Source: Kiloniellales bacterium
GTDB lineage: Bacteria; Pseudomonadota; Alphaproteobacteria; Kiloniellales; JAKSDN01
DNA: 34,606 nt
Reading direction: 5' to 3'
NCBI GenBank assembly: GCA_028280455.1
Contig: JANQLT010000083.1
Span: 1 to 34,606, forward strand
Below the pieces are notes generated by a model, which did not search any database, was not told the origin of the DNA, and worked only from the letters and a program-made list of their open reading frames with translations. Below, in pieces: positions 1-10,030 of the stretch. The position numbers and the translations under genes were made by a program. Numbering within the stretch: position 1 is the first letter of the stretch; each line of letters opens with the position of its first letter.

Positions 1-421
1 CCGGCACGCGGATCTGCGCGGTCTTGCCGTTGAAGGCCTCCTCCAGGGAGACCTCCATGTTGTAGCGCAGGTCGGCGCCGCGCCGGCTGCCGCGGGAGCC
101 GCGCCGGCCGCCCATGAACTCGCCGAACATCTCGTCGAAGATGTCGGCGAAGCCGCCGGCGAAGTTGAAGTCGCCGGGACCCGGGCCGGCGCCGCCCTCG
201 AAGGCGGCATGGCCGAAGCGGTCGTAGGTCGCCCGCGACTCCTTGTCCTTGAGGACGCCGTAGGCCTCGTTGATGTCCTTGAACGTCTGCTCGGCCGCGG
301 CGTCTCCCGGATTGCGGTCCGGGTGGAACTTCATCGCCAGCTTGCGGTAGGCCTTCTTGATCTCCTCGGAGTCGGCGCTACGGCCGACCCCGAGCGTCTC
401 GTAGTAGTCCTGCTTCGCCAT
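1..421 (-). CDS. dnaJ: Chaperone protein DnaJ (Hsp40), N-terminal 140 residues, cut by window edge
   Basis: Co-chaperone that delivers unfolded clients to DnaK and stimulates its ATPase. The reading frame starts at ATG 421 with [12 protein letters not shown] and runs off the left edge. Visible parts are the complete J domain (about residues 4-70) with the HPD tripeptide at 33-35 that contacts DnaK, then a Gly/Phe-rich linker (about 75-115, including [14 protein letters not shown]) and the start of the first substrate-binding domain. The zinc-finger cysteines lie outside the window. It is downstream of dnaK on the same strand with a 127-bp gap in which I see no terminator, so co-transcription from the dnaK promoter is likely. 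Identity is secure; only completeness is unknown. Confidence 0.97.
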   Translation of the reverse strand, partial: MAKQDYYETLGVGRSADSEEIKKAYRKLAMKFHPDRNPGDAAAEQTFKDINEAYGVLKDKESRATYDRFGHAAFEGGAGPGPGDFNFAGGFADIFDEMFGEFMGGRRGSRGSRRGADLRYNMEVSLEEAFNGKTAQIRVP

Positions 422-548
422 CGAGCGGTCTGCCCCTTACCGTCGATTGCGGACACGGCGAAGGACCGGCACGACAGCCCGCTTCCCGTCGGGTGACATG
501 CTGCGCCGGTCCCTGGTCCGTCGATCCTTCCGTCTCAGGGTCCGCCGC

Positions 549-2504
<1,956 letters not shown>

Positions 2505-2626
2505 TTGCGTCTCTTTCCTTTCTCAGCAGGCTCCCGGGCGGCCTTCGAGAAGCACCGCCAATCAGCCCCTGGCTCCATCATGAACGCTTCGCCGGCCGCG
2601 CCGAGCGCCGCCGAGCCTGCAGGTCT

Positions 2627-2654
2627 ATATATGCTTTGATGCCCCCGCTGCAAG
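2627..2654 (-). promoter_or_regulatory. Putative RpoH (sigma-32) promoter of dnaK
   Basis: Read on the minus strand, CTTG (2654-2651) is followed after exactly 17 bases by CATATAT (2633-2627). The alphaproteobacterial heat-shock consensus I know is CTTG-N17/18-CYTATNT, so this is 4/4 plus 6/7. Transcription would begin near 2620, giving a leader of about 115 bases before the dnaK ATG at 2504. No CIRCE operator (TTAGCACTC-N9-GAGTGCTAA) is visible here, which suggests sigma-32 control rather than direct HrcA repression of dnaKJ. Confidence 0.6.
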
Positions 2655-2759
2655 GCGGGATATGGGCGAAAAGCCCGGGAAACCGGGCCTTTGGGGCCCC
2701 GGCCGGCGCGATCCGCGGCCTTGCTCCCCGCGCGGCGGCCGGGCAGAGTGGCGACCGCC

Positions 2760-3014
2760 ATGTCCCAGCCCGACCCGCCGCTGCCGCAAGACGGCATCTA
2801 CCGCACGATCCTCGGCGTGCTGGTCGCCAGCGTGCTGCTCGGCGGGGTCATCGGCCTGGCCGGCGACCTGGTCTACAAGGACCGCGGCATCGCCCTGGCC
2901 GGCACCTGGATGGCGGTGATCTGCGGCGGGCTCTACTTCTTCTTCCGCCTGCTCGGCAAGCGCGAGGCCCGCCGCCGGGCGGAACGGGAGCGGGACGGCG
3001 ATCCGGAGGCCTGA
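2760..3014 (+). CDS. Small two-helix membrane protein, unknown function
   Basis: An 84-residue protein beginning MSQPDPPLPQDGIYRT. Two hydrophobic segments are visible, about residues 17-38 and 44-65, joined by a short charged turn (YKDRG) and followed by a basic/acidic tail (KREARRRAERERDGD). This fits a small integral membrane hairpin with its charged tail in the cytoplasm. An in-frame start at 2691 exists, but the extra 23 residues are proline/arginine-rich and look like non-coding GC-rich sequence, so I chose ATG 2760. It is divergent from dnaK and about 30 bp before the DUF1848 gene, with which it may be co-transcribed. I do not recognise a family and assign no function. Confidence 0.7.
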   Translation: MSQPDPPLPQDGIYRTILGVLVASVLLGGVIGLAGDLVYKDRGIALAGTWMAVICGGLYFFFRLLGKREARRRAERERDGDPEA

Positions 3015-3044
3015 GCCGCCGATCCCACTGATCCTTTGGGCGAC

Positions 3045-3980
3045 ATGATCGTCTCCGCCAGCTACCGCAGCGACATTCCCGCCTTCTATGCCGACTGGTT
3101 CCGGGCGCGCCTGGCCGCGGGCTTCGCCCAGGTCGCCAGCCCCTACGGCGGCAAGCCCTACCGGGTCGACCTGCGGCCGGAGGCGGTCTCCGGCTTCGTC
3201 TTCTGGACCCGCAACGCCGAGCCCTTCGGCGCGGCCCTGGAGGCCGTCGCCGCGGCCGGCATACCCTTCGTCATCCACTACACGGTGACCGGCTACCCGC
3301 GGGCCCTGGAGCCTTCGGTCGTGCCCTGGCAGCGGGCGGTCGAGGCCATGCGGGCCCTGGCAGCGCGCTACGGCCCGGCGGCCCTGGTCTGGCGCTACGA
3401 CCCGGTGATGGAGACCGACCTGACGCCGCCGGCCTGGCACCGGGAGAACCTGGCGCGCATCGCCGCCGCCCTGACCGCCGGGCCCGCGCCGGCGGTCGAC
3501 CCAGCGGTCGACCCAGCGGTCGACGAGGTCGTGCTGTCCTTCGCCCAGATCTACAAGAAGACCCGCGCCAACACAGAGCGGGCCGCCGCGCGCCACGGCC
3601 TCGGCTGGCGCGATCCCGAGGAGGAGGAGAAGCGCGCTCTCCTGGCCGAGCTGGCCGCTATCGCCGCCGAGCACGGCCTCAAGGCCAGCCTCTGCTCGCA
3701 GGAAAGCCTGCTCGGCCCCGGCCTGCAGGCCGCGCGCTGCGTCGACGCCGAGCGCCTGTCGCGGGTCGCCGGCCGGGCCATCGCGGCGCGCACCAAGGGC
3801 AACCGCCCCGGCTGCCTCTGCGCCGAGTCCCGCGACATCGGCGCCTACGACTCCTGCCCCCACGGCTGCGTCTACTGCTACGCCGTGCGCAGCCCGGACC
3901 TCGCCAAGCGCAACCACCGCCGCCACGACCCGGCGGCGGAGAGCCTTCTCGGCTCCGCGAGGGTCGAAGAGCCGCTTTAG
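3045..3980 (+). CDS. DUF1848 family protein, probable iron-sulfur protein
   Basis: A 311-residue protein starting MIVSASYRSDIPAFYADWF, the characteristic opening of DUF1848 proteins; TTG 3036 is an alternative but ATG 3045 matches the family start. The body has FVFWTRN, FVIHYTVTGY and LVWRYDPV blocks typical of the family, suggesting a barrel-like fold. Near the C terminus is a cysteine cluster, CLC then CPHGCVYCYA, which contains a CX3CX2C arrangement like that of radical-SAM enzymes, but at the C-terminal end. A [4Fe-4S] cluster is therefore likely; the reaction is not known to me. A 12-bp tandem repeat adds AVDP units mid-protein. Its stop codon overlaps that of convergent grpE (3977-3980). 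Confidence 0.85.
   Translation: MIVSASYRSDIPAFYADWFRARLAAGFAQVASPYGGKPYRVDLRPEAVSGFVFWTRNAEPFGAALEAVAAAGIPFVIHYTVTGYPRALEPSVVPWQRAVEAMRALAARYGPAALVWRYDPVMETDLTPPAWHRENLARIAAALTAGPAPAVDPAVDPAVDEVVLSFAQIYKKTRANTERAAARHGLGWRDPEEEEKRALLAELAAIAAEHGLKASLCSQESLLGPGLQAARCVDAERLSRVAGRAIAARTKGNRPGCLCAESRDIGAYDSCPHGCVYCYAVRSPDLAKRNHRRHDPAAESLLGSARVEEPL
3492..3525 (+). repeat. 12-bp tandem repeat inside the DUF1848 gene
   Basis: The unit GCGGTCGACCCA occurs twice exactly (3492-3503, 3504-3515) and a third time partially (3516-3525). It encodes AVDP-AVDP-AVDE in frame. The 12-bp length keeps frame, so copy-number change by slippage would only lengthen or shorten a linker between two conserved blocks. Confidence 0.85.
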
Positions 3981-4756
3981 GCCTCGGTGTCGACGTGGCT
4001 GCCGGGCTCCGGCGGCTCGGCGGCGCCGTTGGCCGGGCCGTTGGTGGGCCCGCTGGGCGTCTCCGCTTCCGCGGCTGCCTCCGGCGCCGGTTGCGGCTCG
4101 GCCTCGGCGGTCTCGGGGGCGGGTGCCGGCGGCGGGCCGCCTTTGGCGACACCGACGCGGGCGGCGCGCAGCAGCCGGTCGTGCAGGCGATAGCCGGTCT
4201 CGACCACCTGCAGGATGGTGCCCGAGGGCACCGAGGGGTCGGGGATCTCGAACATGGCCTCGTGGCTATGCGGATCCAGGATCTGGCCCTCGGCCTCGAT
4301 GGGGGTCACGCCGTGGCGCTCCATCACCGTGGCCAGCTCCTTGCGGGTCAGCTCGAGGCCGGCGGCGAGCTGGGCGATCGGCCCCTCGGCACCAGCGGCA
4401 GCCTCTTCCGGCAGGCTGGCCAGGGCCCGCTCCAGGTTGTCGGAGACCGCCAGCAGGTCGCGCAGCAGCGGCGCCGAGGCGTGCTTGAGCGCCTCCTGCT
4501 TGTCGCGCTGCAGGCGCCGACGGACGTTCTCGGTCTCGGCCGTCTGGCGCAGCAGCTTGTCCTTGAGCTCGGCCACCTCGGCGACCAGGGCGGCCACCGT
4601 GTCCTCCTCCTCGGCCTCGACGGTCGGGATCGCGTCCTCCTCGACCAGCGGCGAGGCCGGCTCCGTCTCGCTTCCCGTCTCGCTCCCCGTCTCGCTCGTG
4701 GGCTCGGCGGCCGCCTCGGGCTCGCCCTCTTCGGCTTTGCGTTCGCTTTCCGTCAT
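3977..4756 (-). CDS. grpE: Nucleotide exchange factor GrpE
   Basis: Dimeric exchange factor that releases ADP from DnaK. The 259-residue protein has an acidic low-complexity N terminus with a triple GSET repeat (about residues 22-33), a long coiled-coil helix (about 55-110, including AELKDKLLRQTAETENVRRRL), and the C-terminal beta domain with HGVTPIEAEGQ, DPHSHEAM and VVETGYRLHDRLLRAARVGV. A final proline/alanine/glutamate-rich tail of about 45 residues follows the conserved end; typical GrpE proteins are about 200 residues, so both ends are extended. The start at ATG 4756 has GAGGA a few bases upstream. It lies 31 bp downstream of hrcA, so one transcript is likely. Its stop overlaps the DUF1848 stop. 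Confidence 0.97.
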   Translation of the reverse strand: MTESERKAEEGEPEAAAEPTSETGSETGSETEPASPLVEEDAIPTVEAEEEDTVAALVAEVAELKDKLLRQTAETENVRRRLQRDKQEALKHASAPLLRDLLAVSDNLERALASLPEEAAAGAEGPIAQLAAGLELTRKELATVMERHGVTPIEAEGQILDPHSHEAMFEIPDPSVPSGTILQVVETGYRLHDRLLRAARVGVAKGGPPPAPAPETAEAEPQPAPEAAAEAETPSGPTNGPANGAAEPPEPGSHVDTEA

Positions 4757-4787
4757 GTCCTCAAATCACCTGCAACAAAGGGCGCCG

Positions 4788-5858
4788 TCACCCGATCAGG
4801 CGGCCGATCACCTTGGCGGTGTAGTCGACCATCGGGATGATCCGCGCGTAGTCAATTCGCGATGGGCCGATGACGCCGATCGCGCCGATCAGCTCCTGGC
4901 GGCTGCTGCCGTAGGGCGCGACGATCATCGAGCAGCCGGCCAGGCCGAACAGCTCGTTCTCCGCGCCGATATAGATATGCACCCCTTCGGCCATCTCCGA
5001 AAGGTTCAGCAGCTTGGCCATGGTCTCCTTGGTCTCGAGCAGATGGAAGAGCTGGCGAATACGCTCGATGTCGTCGACCTCGCTCACCTCGTTCAGGAGC
5101 TGGGCCTGGCCGCGCACGATCAGCGCGCCGCCGCTGCCGTCGTCGGCCCAGGTCGCCAGGCCGAGCTCGATGACCCGGCTGCTCAACTCGTCCAGCTCGG
5201 CGCGATGGCTCTGCAGCTCCTGCCGGATCTCGGCGGCGGCCTCGGAGATGGTCCGGCCGACCAGCCGCGCCGTCAGATAGTTGCCGGCCTCGACCAGCGA
5301 GGAGGCGGGCAGGCCCACCGGCACGTCGATGATCCGGTTCTCGACCGAGCCGTTGGCGAAGACGATGACGACCAGCGCCCGGCCCGGCCCGAGCGAGACG
5401 AACTCGATGTGCTTCAGCGGGCTGTCCGACTTCGGCGCCACCACCAGGCCGGCGCAGCGCGACAGGCCTGAGAGCATGGTGCTGGCCTCGGCCAGGGCCT
5501 CGCGCATCGACTTGCCCGCCGCCACGCACTGGCTCTCGATCCGGCCGCGCTCCTCCTCGGTCAGGTTGCCGTATTCCAGCAGGCCGTGGACGAAGAGCCG
5601 CAGGCCGAGATCGGTCGGCACGCGGCCGGCCGAGGTGTGCGGCGAGAACAGCAGGCCGAGGTCTTCGAGGTCGGCCATGACGTTGCGGATGGTCGCCGGC
5701 GAGAGGTTCATGCCGAGCCGGCGCGAGAGCGTGCGCGAGCCGATCGGCGCCCCGGTCTCCACGTAGGCGTCGACGATATGCCTGAGTATCTCCCGCGACC
5801 GATCGTTGAGATCTTCAAGGATCGGCAGCGGGGTCGGTTTCGCAGCGTCTGGCGTCAT
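4788..5858 (-). CDS. hrcA: Heat-inducible transcription repressor HrcA
   Basis: Repressor that binds CIRCE elements and is activated by GroEL. The start at ATG 5858 (MTPDAAKPTPLP) is chosen because AGAGG lies 8 bases upstream; GTG 5867 would overlap that ribosome site. The N-terminal winged helix includes LNDRSREILRHIVDAYVETG and the recognition region LSPATIRNVMADLEDLGLL; SPHTSAGRVPTD follows and leads into a GAF-like regulatory domain ending in YARIIPMVDYTAKVIGRLIG. At 356 residues, length is normal. grpE follows on the same strand. No CIRCE sequence was found in this window, so its operator, most often groESL, is presumably elsewhere. A sigma-70-like promoter is listed upstream. Confidence 0.97.
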   Translation of the reverse strand: MTPDAAKPTPLPILEDLNDRSREILRHIVDAYVETGAPIGSRTLSRRLGMNLSPATIRNVMADLEDLGLLFSPHTSAGRVPTDLGLRLFVHGLLEYGNLTEEERGRIESQCVAAGKSMREALAEASTMLSGLSRCAGLVVAPKSDSPLKHIEFVSLGPGRALVVIVFANGSVENRIIDVPVGLPASSLVEAGNYLTARLVGRTISEAAAEIRQELQSHRAELDELSSRVIELGLATWADDGSGGALIVRGQAQLLNEVSEVDDIERIRQLFHLLETKETMAKLLNLSEMAEGVHIYIGAENELFGLAGCSMIVAPYGSSRQELIGAIGVIGPSRIDYARIIPMVDYTAKVIGRLIG

Positions 5859-5914
5859 GACCGGCACCTCTAGGGGCCCGCAACCCTCGGGGCCCCCACA
5901 ACGGGGCGCCCTGG

Positions 5915-5943
5915 AATTTAGGTGCGGTCCCCGAGAGCGTCAA
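5915..5943 (-). promoter_or_regulatory. Putative sigma-70 promoter of hrcA-grpE
   Basis: On the minus strand TTGACG (5943-5938) is followed after 17 bases by TAAATT (5920-5915). This is 5/6 and 4/6 to TTGACA and TATAAT with ideal spacing. Transcription would start near 5908, about 50 bases before the hrcA ATG at 5858. The spot is a local AT-rich dip in GC-rich DNA, which supports the call. Confidence 0.5.
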
Positions 5944-6028
5944 CGCGGGGCCAGCGGGCCGGTCGCGGTCTTATGTGGCTGGCGCGCGGAACTCGAAGTA
6001 TGTCCGCATTGAGCCCGTCGGGCCGCTG

Positions 6029-7195
6029 TCAAGTGGCTTGGTCGAAAAGTGAGGGCTGCCTGACATCGGCTTCATCCGGCAGCTCGAAAGGATCAGGAAT
6101 TGTCTTCGGCAGTCGGTGCCTCTCTCGAACTTGTCGCACTTCCGTCGACGCAGCGTAGTGGGCACCACGCTTTTCACCAATTCTCTGAAGAAGATCGTGA
6201 TCTACAAGGACCTTGAGATCACGGGTGGCCGTGTTCGACGAGATGTCTGCAGAGATTCTGTAGGAGGAGTTCCTTACCCGATATCCAAAGGCTGCCTCGA
6301 CGAGAGCGAAACCCATTCTCTCGGGCAGCCGCTTCCGGGCCAGTACCTCCAAGAGCTCGTCGTAGACCCGCTCAACTTCACGGATTCGTCTAAGTGTCGT
6401 CTGAGCTTGCCGATAGTGTGCCGTAAGGCAGAATCGAATCCACGGGCGGGCGTCATTTTCGGGATGCCAACCACCGCCGCCGACGTCGGCCAAGACTTGA
6501 TAGTAGGTGCCGACGTTGCGTCCAGTATATTCTTCTATGCTTGAGAATATCGGCTGGACGACACCATCGTTTGCCAACACAGCGGTTTGAATACAGCGAG
6601 CGAGACGACCGTTGCCGTCGGAGAACGGGTGAATCAGCGTGAGGATCAAGTGAGCCATGGCTGCTTTGACCATGTTGTTGCAGCCTTGGTTGCCATTGAG
6701 AAACTCGACGTACTCGTCAAGGAGCCCTTCTAGTTGATCTCTGTCAGCGCCTTCGTGGACGATCTCGCCAGTTTCCGTATTTCTGACACAAACCCAACCG
6801 GGACGAAGTTGACCAGGCCGAGCATCAAAACTGTGCTGCGTTATCATAAAGTGAAGCGCTAATATAGAATCCAAGCTGAAATTGAAGCTGGGGTCTTGGC
6901 ATCGTTGGAATATGAAGTCCATCGCTTGCCGATAGCCCATGACGGCTTGCCAGGTATCGCGATCAGCTTCCGTCGGTTCTTCACCGTCGATCGCGGCAAT
7001 GGCGTCTTCGTCAGAAACGTGAATTCCTTCAATGCTGTTTGATGCACGAAGTGCTCGGGCACGCGTCACACGAGCTAGTAGCCCGTACCAGCGGCGAGGA
7101 CTCGCTAGATTGTGCCTTAGTTGTGCCCTAGCGCTCTCAATCCTTGAGATTACCCTGGCTTCTTGTTCATCGATATCAGGGATCCTGTGAAGCAT
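6029..7195 (-). CDS. Fic family protein (probable AMP transferase, class II with N-terminal inhibitory helix)
   Basis: Fic enzymes transfer AMP or another nucleotide part onto protein hydroxyls. The 388-residue protein carries the complete active-site motif HPFSDGNGRLAR at 189-200, with catalytic His189. The inhibitory motif (S/T)XXXE(G/N) is present as SNSIEG at 52-57, placing the blocking Glu56 at the N-terminal side (class II). The flap GQLRPGWVCVRN (128-139) fits a target-docking hairpin. The C-terminal third (about 290-370) looks like a winged helix, with ISSNTATRDLKVLVDHDLL. Base composition is visibly more AT-rich than its neighbours, suggesting transfer. It stands alone, and a palindrome cluster directly upstream suggests autoregulation by the winged helix (inference). 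I see no strong ribosome site at ATG 7195. Confidence 0.93.
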   Translation of the reverse strand: MLHRIPDIDEQEARVISRIESARAQLRHNLASPRRWYGLLARVTRARALRASNSIEGIHVSDEDAIAAIDGEEPTEADRDTWQAVMGYRQAMDFIFQRCQDPSFNFSLDSILALHFMITQHSFDARPGQLRPGWVCVRNTETGEIVHEGADRDQLEGLLDEYVEFLNGNQGCNNMVKAAMAHLILTLIHPFSDGNGRLARCIQTAVLANDGVVQPIFSSIEEYTGRNVGTYYQVLADVGGGGWHPENDARPWIRFCLTAHYRQAQTTLRRIREVERVYDELLEVLARKRLPERMGFALVEAAFGYRVRNSSYRISADISSNTATRDLKVLVDHDLLQRIGEKRGAHYAASTEVRQVRERHRLPKTIPDPFELPDEADVRQPSLFDQAT

Positions 7196-7205
7196 GCACG
7201 ATATC

Positions 7206-7254
7206 CGATTAACAATCGACCGAAAGTCGATTAATAATCGATGTTAGGTCGATT
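7206..7254 (-). promoter_or_regulatory. Palindrome cluster upstream of fic (putative operator)
   Basis: Within 49 bp just upstream of the Fic start there are four TCGATT-type half sites. CGATT-AAC-AATCG spans 7206-7218. TCGATTA-A-TAATCGA, a perfect 7-bp inverted repeat with a 1-base centre, spans 7227-7241. AATCGACC (7214-7221) and GGTCGATT (7247-7254) form a wider inverted pair around it. Repeated symmetrical sites next to a gene encoding its own winged helix suggest an autoregulatory operator. That role is inference. Confidence 0.55.
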
Positions 7255-7488
7255 GTCTATTGGTTATCGTACATTGGCGCACTCGAATGCGGATGAAATG
7301 GCCTCGAGACCTCCGCATCGAGCTGACTCCGGTCCCCATCGGGCAAACAACGATACCCACAGGAGCCGCGATAGCGATCTCGGACCGCCAGAAGCGACTC
7401 TTGCGAGGTTCGGACCATCGCCGCCGCTGGCGCCCTCCGCCGGGCTAGGCTAGCGTGCGCGCCAGCCAGGGGAGCCCAGCGCGCAGCC

Positions 7489-8223
7489 ATGACCGACAGC
7501 CAACGCCAGGACGGGCGCGCCGCCGACGCCCTGCGGCCGATCAGCCTCGAGACCGACGTCAGCAAGCACGCCGAAGGCTCCTGCCTGGCCTGCTTCGGCG
7601 ACACCAAGGTGCTCTGCACCGCCTCGATCGAGGATCAGGTCCCGCACTTCCTGCGCAACAGCGGCCGCGGCTGGGTAACCGCCGAGTACGGCATGCTGCC
7701 GCGCGCCACCAACACCCGCAGCGACCGCGAGGCGGCGCGCGGCAAGCAGAGCGGCCGCACCCTGGAGATCCAGCGGCTGATCGGCCGCAGCCTGCGGGCG
7801 GTGACCGACCTGGCCGGCTTCGGCGAGCGCTCGATCCGCGTCGACTGCGACGTCCTGCAGGCCGACGGCGGCACCCGCACCGCGGCCATCACCGGCGGCT
7901 ACGTCGCCTTGCACCTGGCCCTGCAGCACATGCTCGACCTCTCGGCCATCGAGCGCCTGCCCTTCAGCGACCGGGTGGCGGCGATCTCCTGCGGCCTGGT
8001 CGGCGGCCGGGCGCTGCTCGACCTGGACTACAGCGAGGATTCCAACGCCCAGGCCGATGCCAACTTCGTCATGACCGGCGCCGGCGGCCTGGTCGAGGTG
8101 CAGGCCACCGCCGAGCAGGACCCCTTCAGCCGCGCGCAGTTCGAAGCGCTGCTCTCCCTGGCCGAGACGGGCGTGGCCCAGCTCGTCGCCGCCCAGCAAG
8201 AGGCCCTCGGGCTGGCGGGATGA
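7489..8223 (+). CDS. rph: Ribonuclease PH
   Basis: Phosphate-dependent 3'-5' exoribonuclease that trims tRNA 3' ends. The 244-residue protein shows the RNase PH core: [55 protein letters not shown] (with the phosphate-binding region), [23 protein letters not shown] and [20 protein letters not shown]. Length matches the family (about 240). The N terminus [18 protein letters not shown] is slightly divergent but correctly placed. It is the first gene of a tight operon: its TGA overlaps the rdgB ATG. The 293-bp region between it and the divergent Fic gene must contain its promoter, but I could not pick a convincing one. Confidence 0.97.
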   Translation: MTDSQRQDGRAADALRPISLETDVSKHAEGSCLACFGDTKVLCTASIEDQVPHFLRNSGRGWVTAEYGMLPRATNTRSDREAARGKQSGRTLEIQRLIGRSLRAVTDLAGFGERSIRVDCDVLQADGGTRTAAITGGYVALHLALQHMLDLSAIERLPFSDRVAAISCGLVGGRALLDLDYSEDSNAQADANFVMTGAGGLVEVQATAEQDPFSRAQFEALLSLAETGVAQLVAAQQEALGLAG

Positions 8224-8831
8224 CCGACGCGCAGCGGGGCAGCCTGCCGCCCATCGGCGAGCGCCTGGTCATCGCCAGCCACAACAGCGGCAAGGTCGCC
8301 GAGATCGCCGTTCTGCTGGAGCCCTTCGGGCTCGGCGTCGTCTCGGCCGCCGAGCTGGATCTCGAGGAGCCGGAGGAGACCGGCGCGACCTTCGAGGCCA
8401 ATGCCCTGCTCAAGGCCGAGGCCGCCGCACGGGCCGCCAAGCTGCCGGCCCTGGCCGACGATTCCGGCCTGGTCGTCACGGCCCTCGGCGGCGAGCCCGG
8501 CGTCTACTCGGCCCGCTGGGCCGGGCCTGAACGGGACTTCACGCTGGCCATGGCGAAGGTCGAGCAGGCGCTCGAGGGCAAGAGCGACCGCTCGGCGCAT
8601 TTCGTCTGCGTGCTGGCCCTGGCCTGGCCCGACGGCCGCACCGCGACCTTCGCCGGCCGGATCGACGGCAGCCTGGTCTGGCCGCCGCGCGGCGAGCACG
8701 GCTTCGGCTACGACCCCATGTTCCAGCCCGACGGCCTGGACAAGACCTTCGGCGAGATCGAGCCGGTCACGAAGCACGGCATGAGCCACCGGGCCCGCGC
8801 CTTCAAGGCGCTGGTGGCGGCCCTGCCATGA
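8220..8831 (+). CDS. rdgB: RdgB/HAM1 non-canonical purine NTP pyrophosphatase (dITP/XTP)
   Basis: Hydrolyses ITP, dITP and XTP to monophosphates so that deaminated purines are not incorporated. The 203-residue protein starts at ATG 8220, overlapping the rph stop by 4 bases. Family motifs are the nucleotide loop [12 protein letters not shown] (18-29), [14 protein letters not shown], the catalytic/metal region [25 protein letters not shown], and [12 protein letters not shown] plus [10 protein letters not shown] near the end. Length is typical (about 200). Neighbours rph and hemW are the usual alphaproteobacterial partners. The start is unambiguous because the upstream in-frame sequence is rph read in another frame. 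Confidence 0.97.
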   Translation: MTDAQRGSLPPIGERLVIASHNSGKVAEIAVLLEPFGLGVVSAAELDLEEPEETGATFEANALLKAEAAARAAKLPALADDSGLVVTALGGEPGVYSARWAGPERDFTLAMAKVEQALEGKSDRSAHFVCVLALAWPDGRTATFAGRIDGSLVWPPRGEHGFGYDPMFQPDGLDKTFGEIEPVTKHGMSHRARAFKALVAALP

Positions 8832-10030
8832 GCCTGCCCGCCCAGTCTCTGCCGACGCCGCAAGCCGGAGTCGATCCGGGCTTCGCGCTTTACGTCCATT
8901 GGCCCTTCTGCGAGTCGAAGTGCCCCTACTGCGACTTCAACAGCCATGTCCGCGAGCGCATCGACCAGGACCGCTGGCGCCGCGCCCTGCTGCGCGAGCT
9001 GGAGCACTACGCCGCGCTGACGCCGGGGCGTGTCTTGACCAGCCTGTTCTTCGGCGGCGGCACGCCCTCGCTGATGGCGCCGGAGACCGTCGCCGCCGTC
9101 ATCGCGCGCGCCGAGGCGCTCTGGGGCCTGGCGCCCGACTGCGAGATCACCCTGGAGGCCAACCCCGGCTCTGCCGAGGCCGGCCGCTTCGCCGCCTACC
9201 GGCAGGCCGGCGTGACCCGCCTGTCGCTCGGCGTGCAATCGCTCGACGACGCCGAGCTGCGCTTCCTCGGCCGGCGCCACGACGCCGCCGAGGCGCGCGC
9301 CGCCATCGCACTGGCCGCCCGCCACTTCCCGCGCCGGTCCTTCGACCTGATCTACGCCCTGCCGGAGCAGGGCCCGGCGGCCTGGCGGGCGCGGCTGGAC
9401 GAGGCCCTGGCGCTCGGCCCCGGGCACCTGTCGCTCTACCAGCTCACCATCGAGCCCGGCACGGCCTTCGAGGGCGCGGTGCGGCGCGGCGAGCTGATCC
9501 CCGCCGACGAAGAGGCCGGCGCCGGCCACTTCGAGACGACCCAGGAGGTCATGGGACGGGCCGGGCTGCCGGCCTACGAGGTCTCCAACCACGCCCGGCC
9601 CGGCGAGGCCTGCCGGCACAACCTCACGACCTGGCGCTACGGCGACTATCTCGGCGTCGGCCCCGGCGCCCACGGCCGGGTGACGCTCGGCGGCGGCAAG
9701 CGGGCGACCCGCCAGCACCGGGCGCCCGAGCCTTGGCTCGCCCTGGTCGAAGCCCAGGGCCATGCGACGCGGACCAGCGAGGCGCTCGGCCCCGCGCAGC
9801 GCCTGGACGAGCTGATGGCCATGGGCCTGCGCCTGAGCGAAGGCGTCGCCCGCTCGACTTTCGAGCGCGAGCTGGGCCAGTCCCCTGAAGCGCTCTTCGA
9901 GCCGGCCCGCCTCGAGGCGCTGGTCGAGGCCGGCTATCTGGTCCTGGACGATGAGGCGCTGCGCGCCACGGCGGCCGGCCGGCTGCGGCTCGACGCGCTG
10001 CTCGGCCATCTCTTGAGCGGCCGGCCGTGA
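8828..10030 (+). CDS. hemW: HemW, radical-SAM heme chaperone (formerly annotated as coproporphyrinogen III oxidase-like)
   Basis: A radical-SAM protein related to HemN. The 400-residue sequence has the cluster motif CESKCPYC with cysteines 28, 32 and 35, followed by DFNSH. SAM-site elements FFGGGTPSL and LEANPGS and the HemW-typical [21 protein letters not shown] and [12 protein letters not shown] follow. [16 protein letters not shown] and [10 protein letters not shown] in the C-terminal half are also characteristic. HemW proteins lack the extra N-terminal segment of true HemN oxidases, and this one begins only about 27 residues before the first cysteine, so HemW is the better name. Start ATG 8828 overlaps the rdgB stop by 4 bases; the next gene starts at GTG 10027 with the same coupling. 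Confidence 0.95.
   Translation: MSLPAQSLPTPQAGVDPGFALYVHWPFCESKCPYCDFNSHVRERIDQDRWRRALLRELEHYAALTPGRVLTSLFFGGGTPSLMAPETVAAVIARAEALWGLAPDCEITLEANPGSAEAGRFAAYRQAGVTRLSLGVQSLDDAELRFLGRRHDAAEARAAIALAARHFPRRSFDLIYALPEQGPAAWRARLDEALALGPGHLSLYQLTIEPGTAFEGAVRRGELIPADEEAGAGHFETTQEVMGRAGLPAYEVSNHARPGEACRHNLTTWRYGDYLGVGPGAHGRVTLGGGKRATRQHRAPEPWLALVEAQGHATRTSEALGPAQRLDELMAMGLRLSEGVARSTFERELGQSPEALFEPARLEALVEAGYLVLDDEALRATAAGRLRLDALLGHLLSGRP

Noticed and set aside
2669..2692. Hairpin CCCGG-GAAA-CCGGG with flanking A and T runs between dnaK and the small membrane gene
   Set aside because: It lies between two divergent genes with no transcript to terminate. One mismatch breaks the stem before the T run, so I did not call a terminator.
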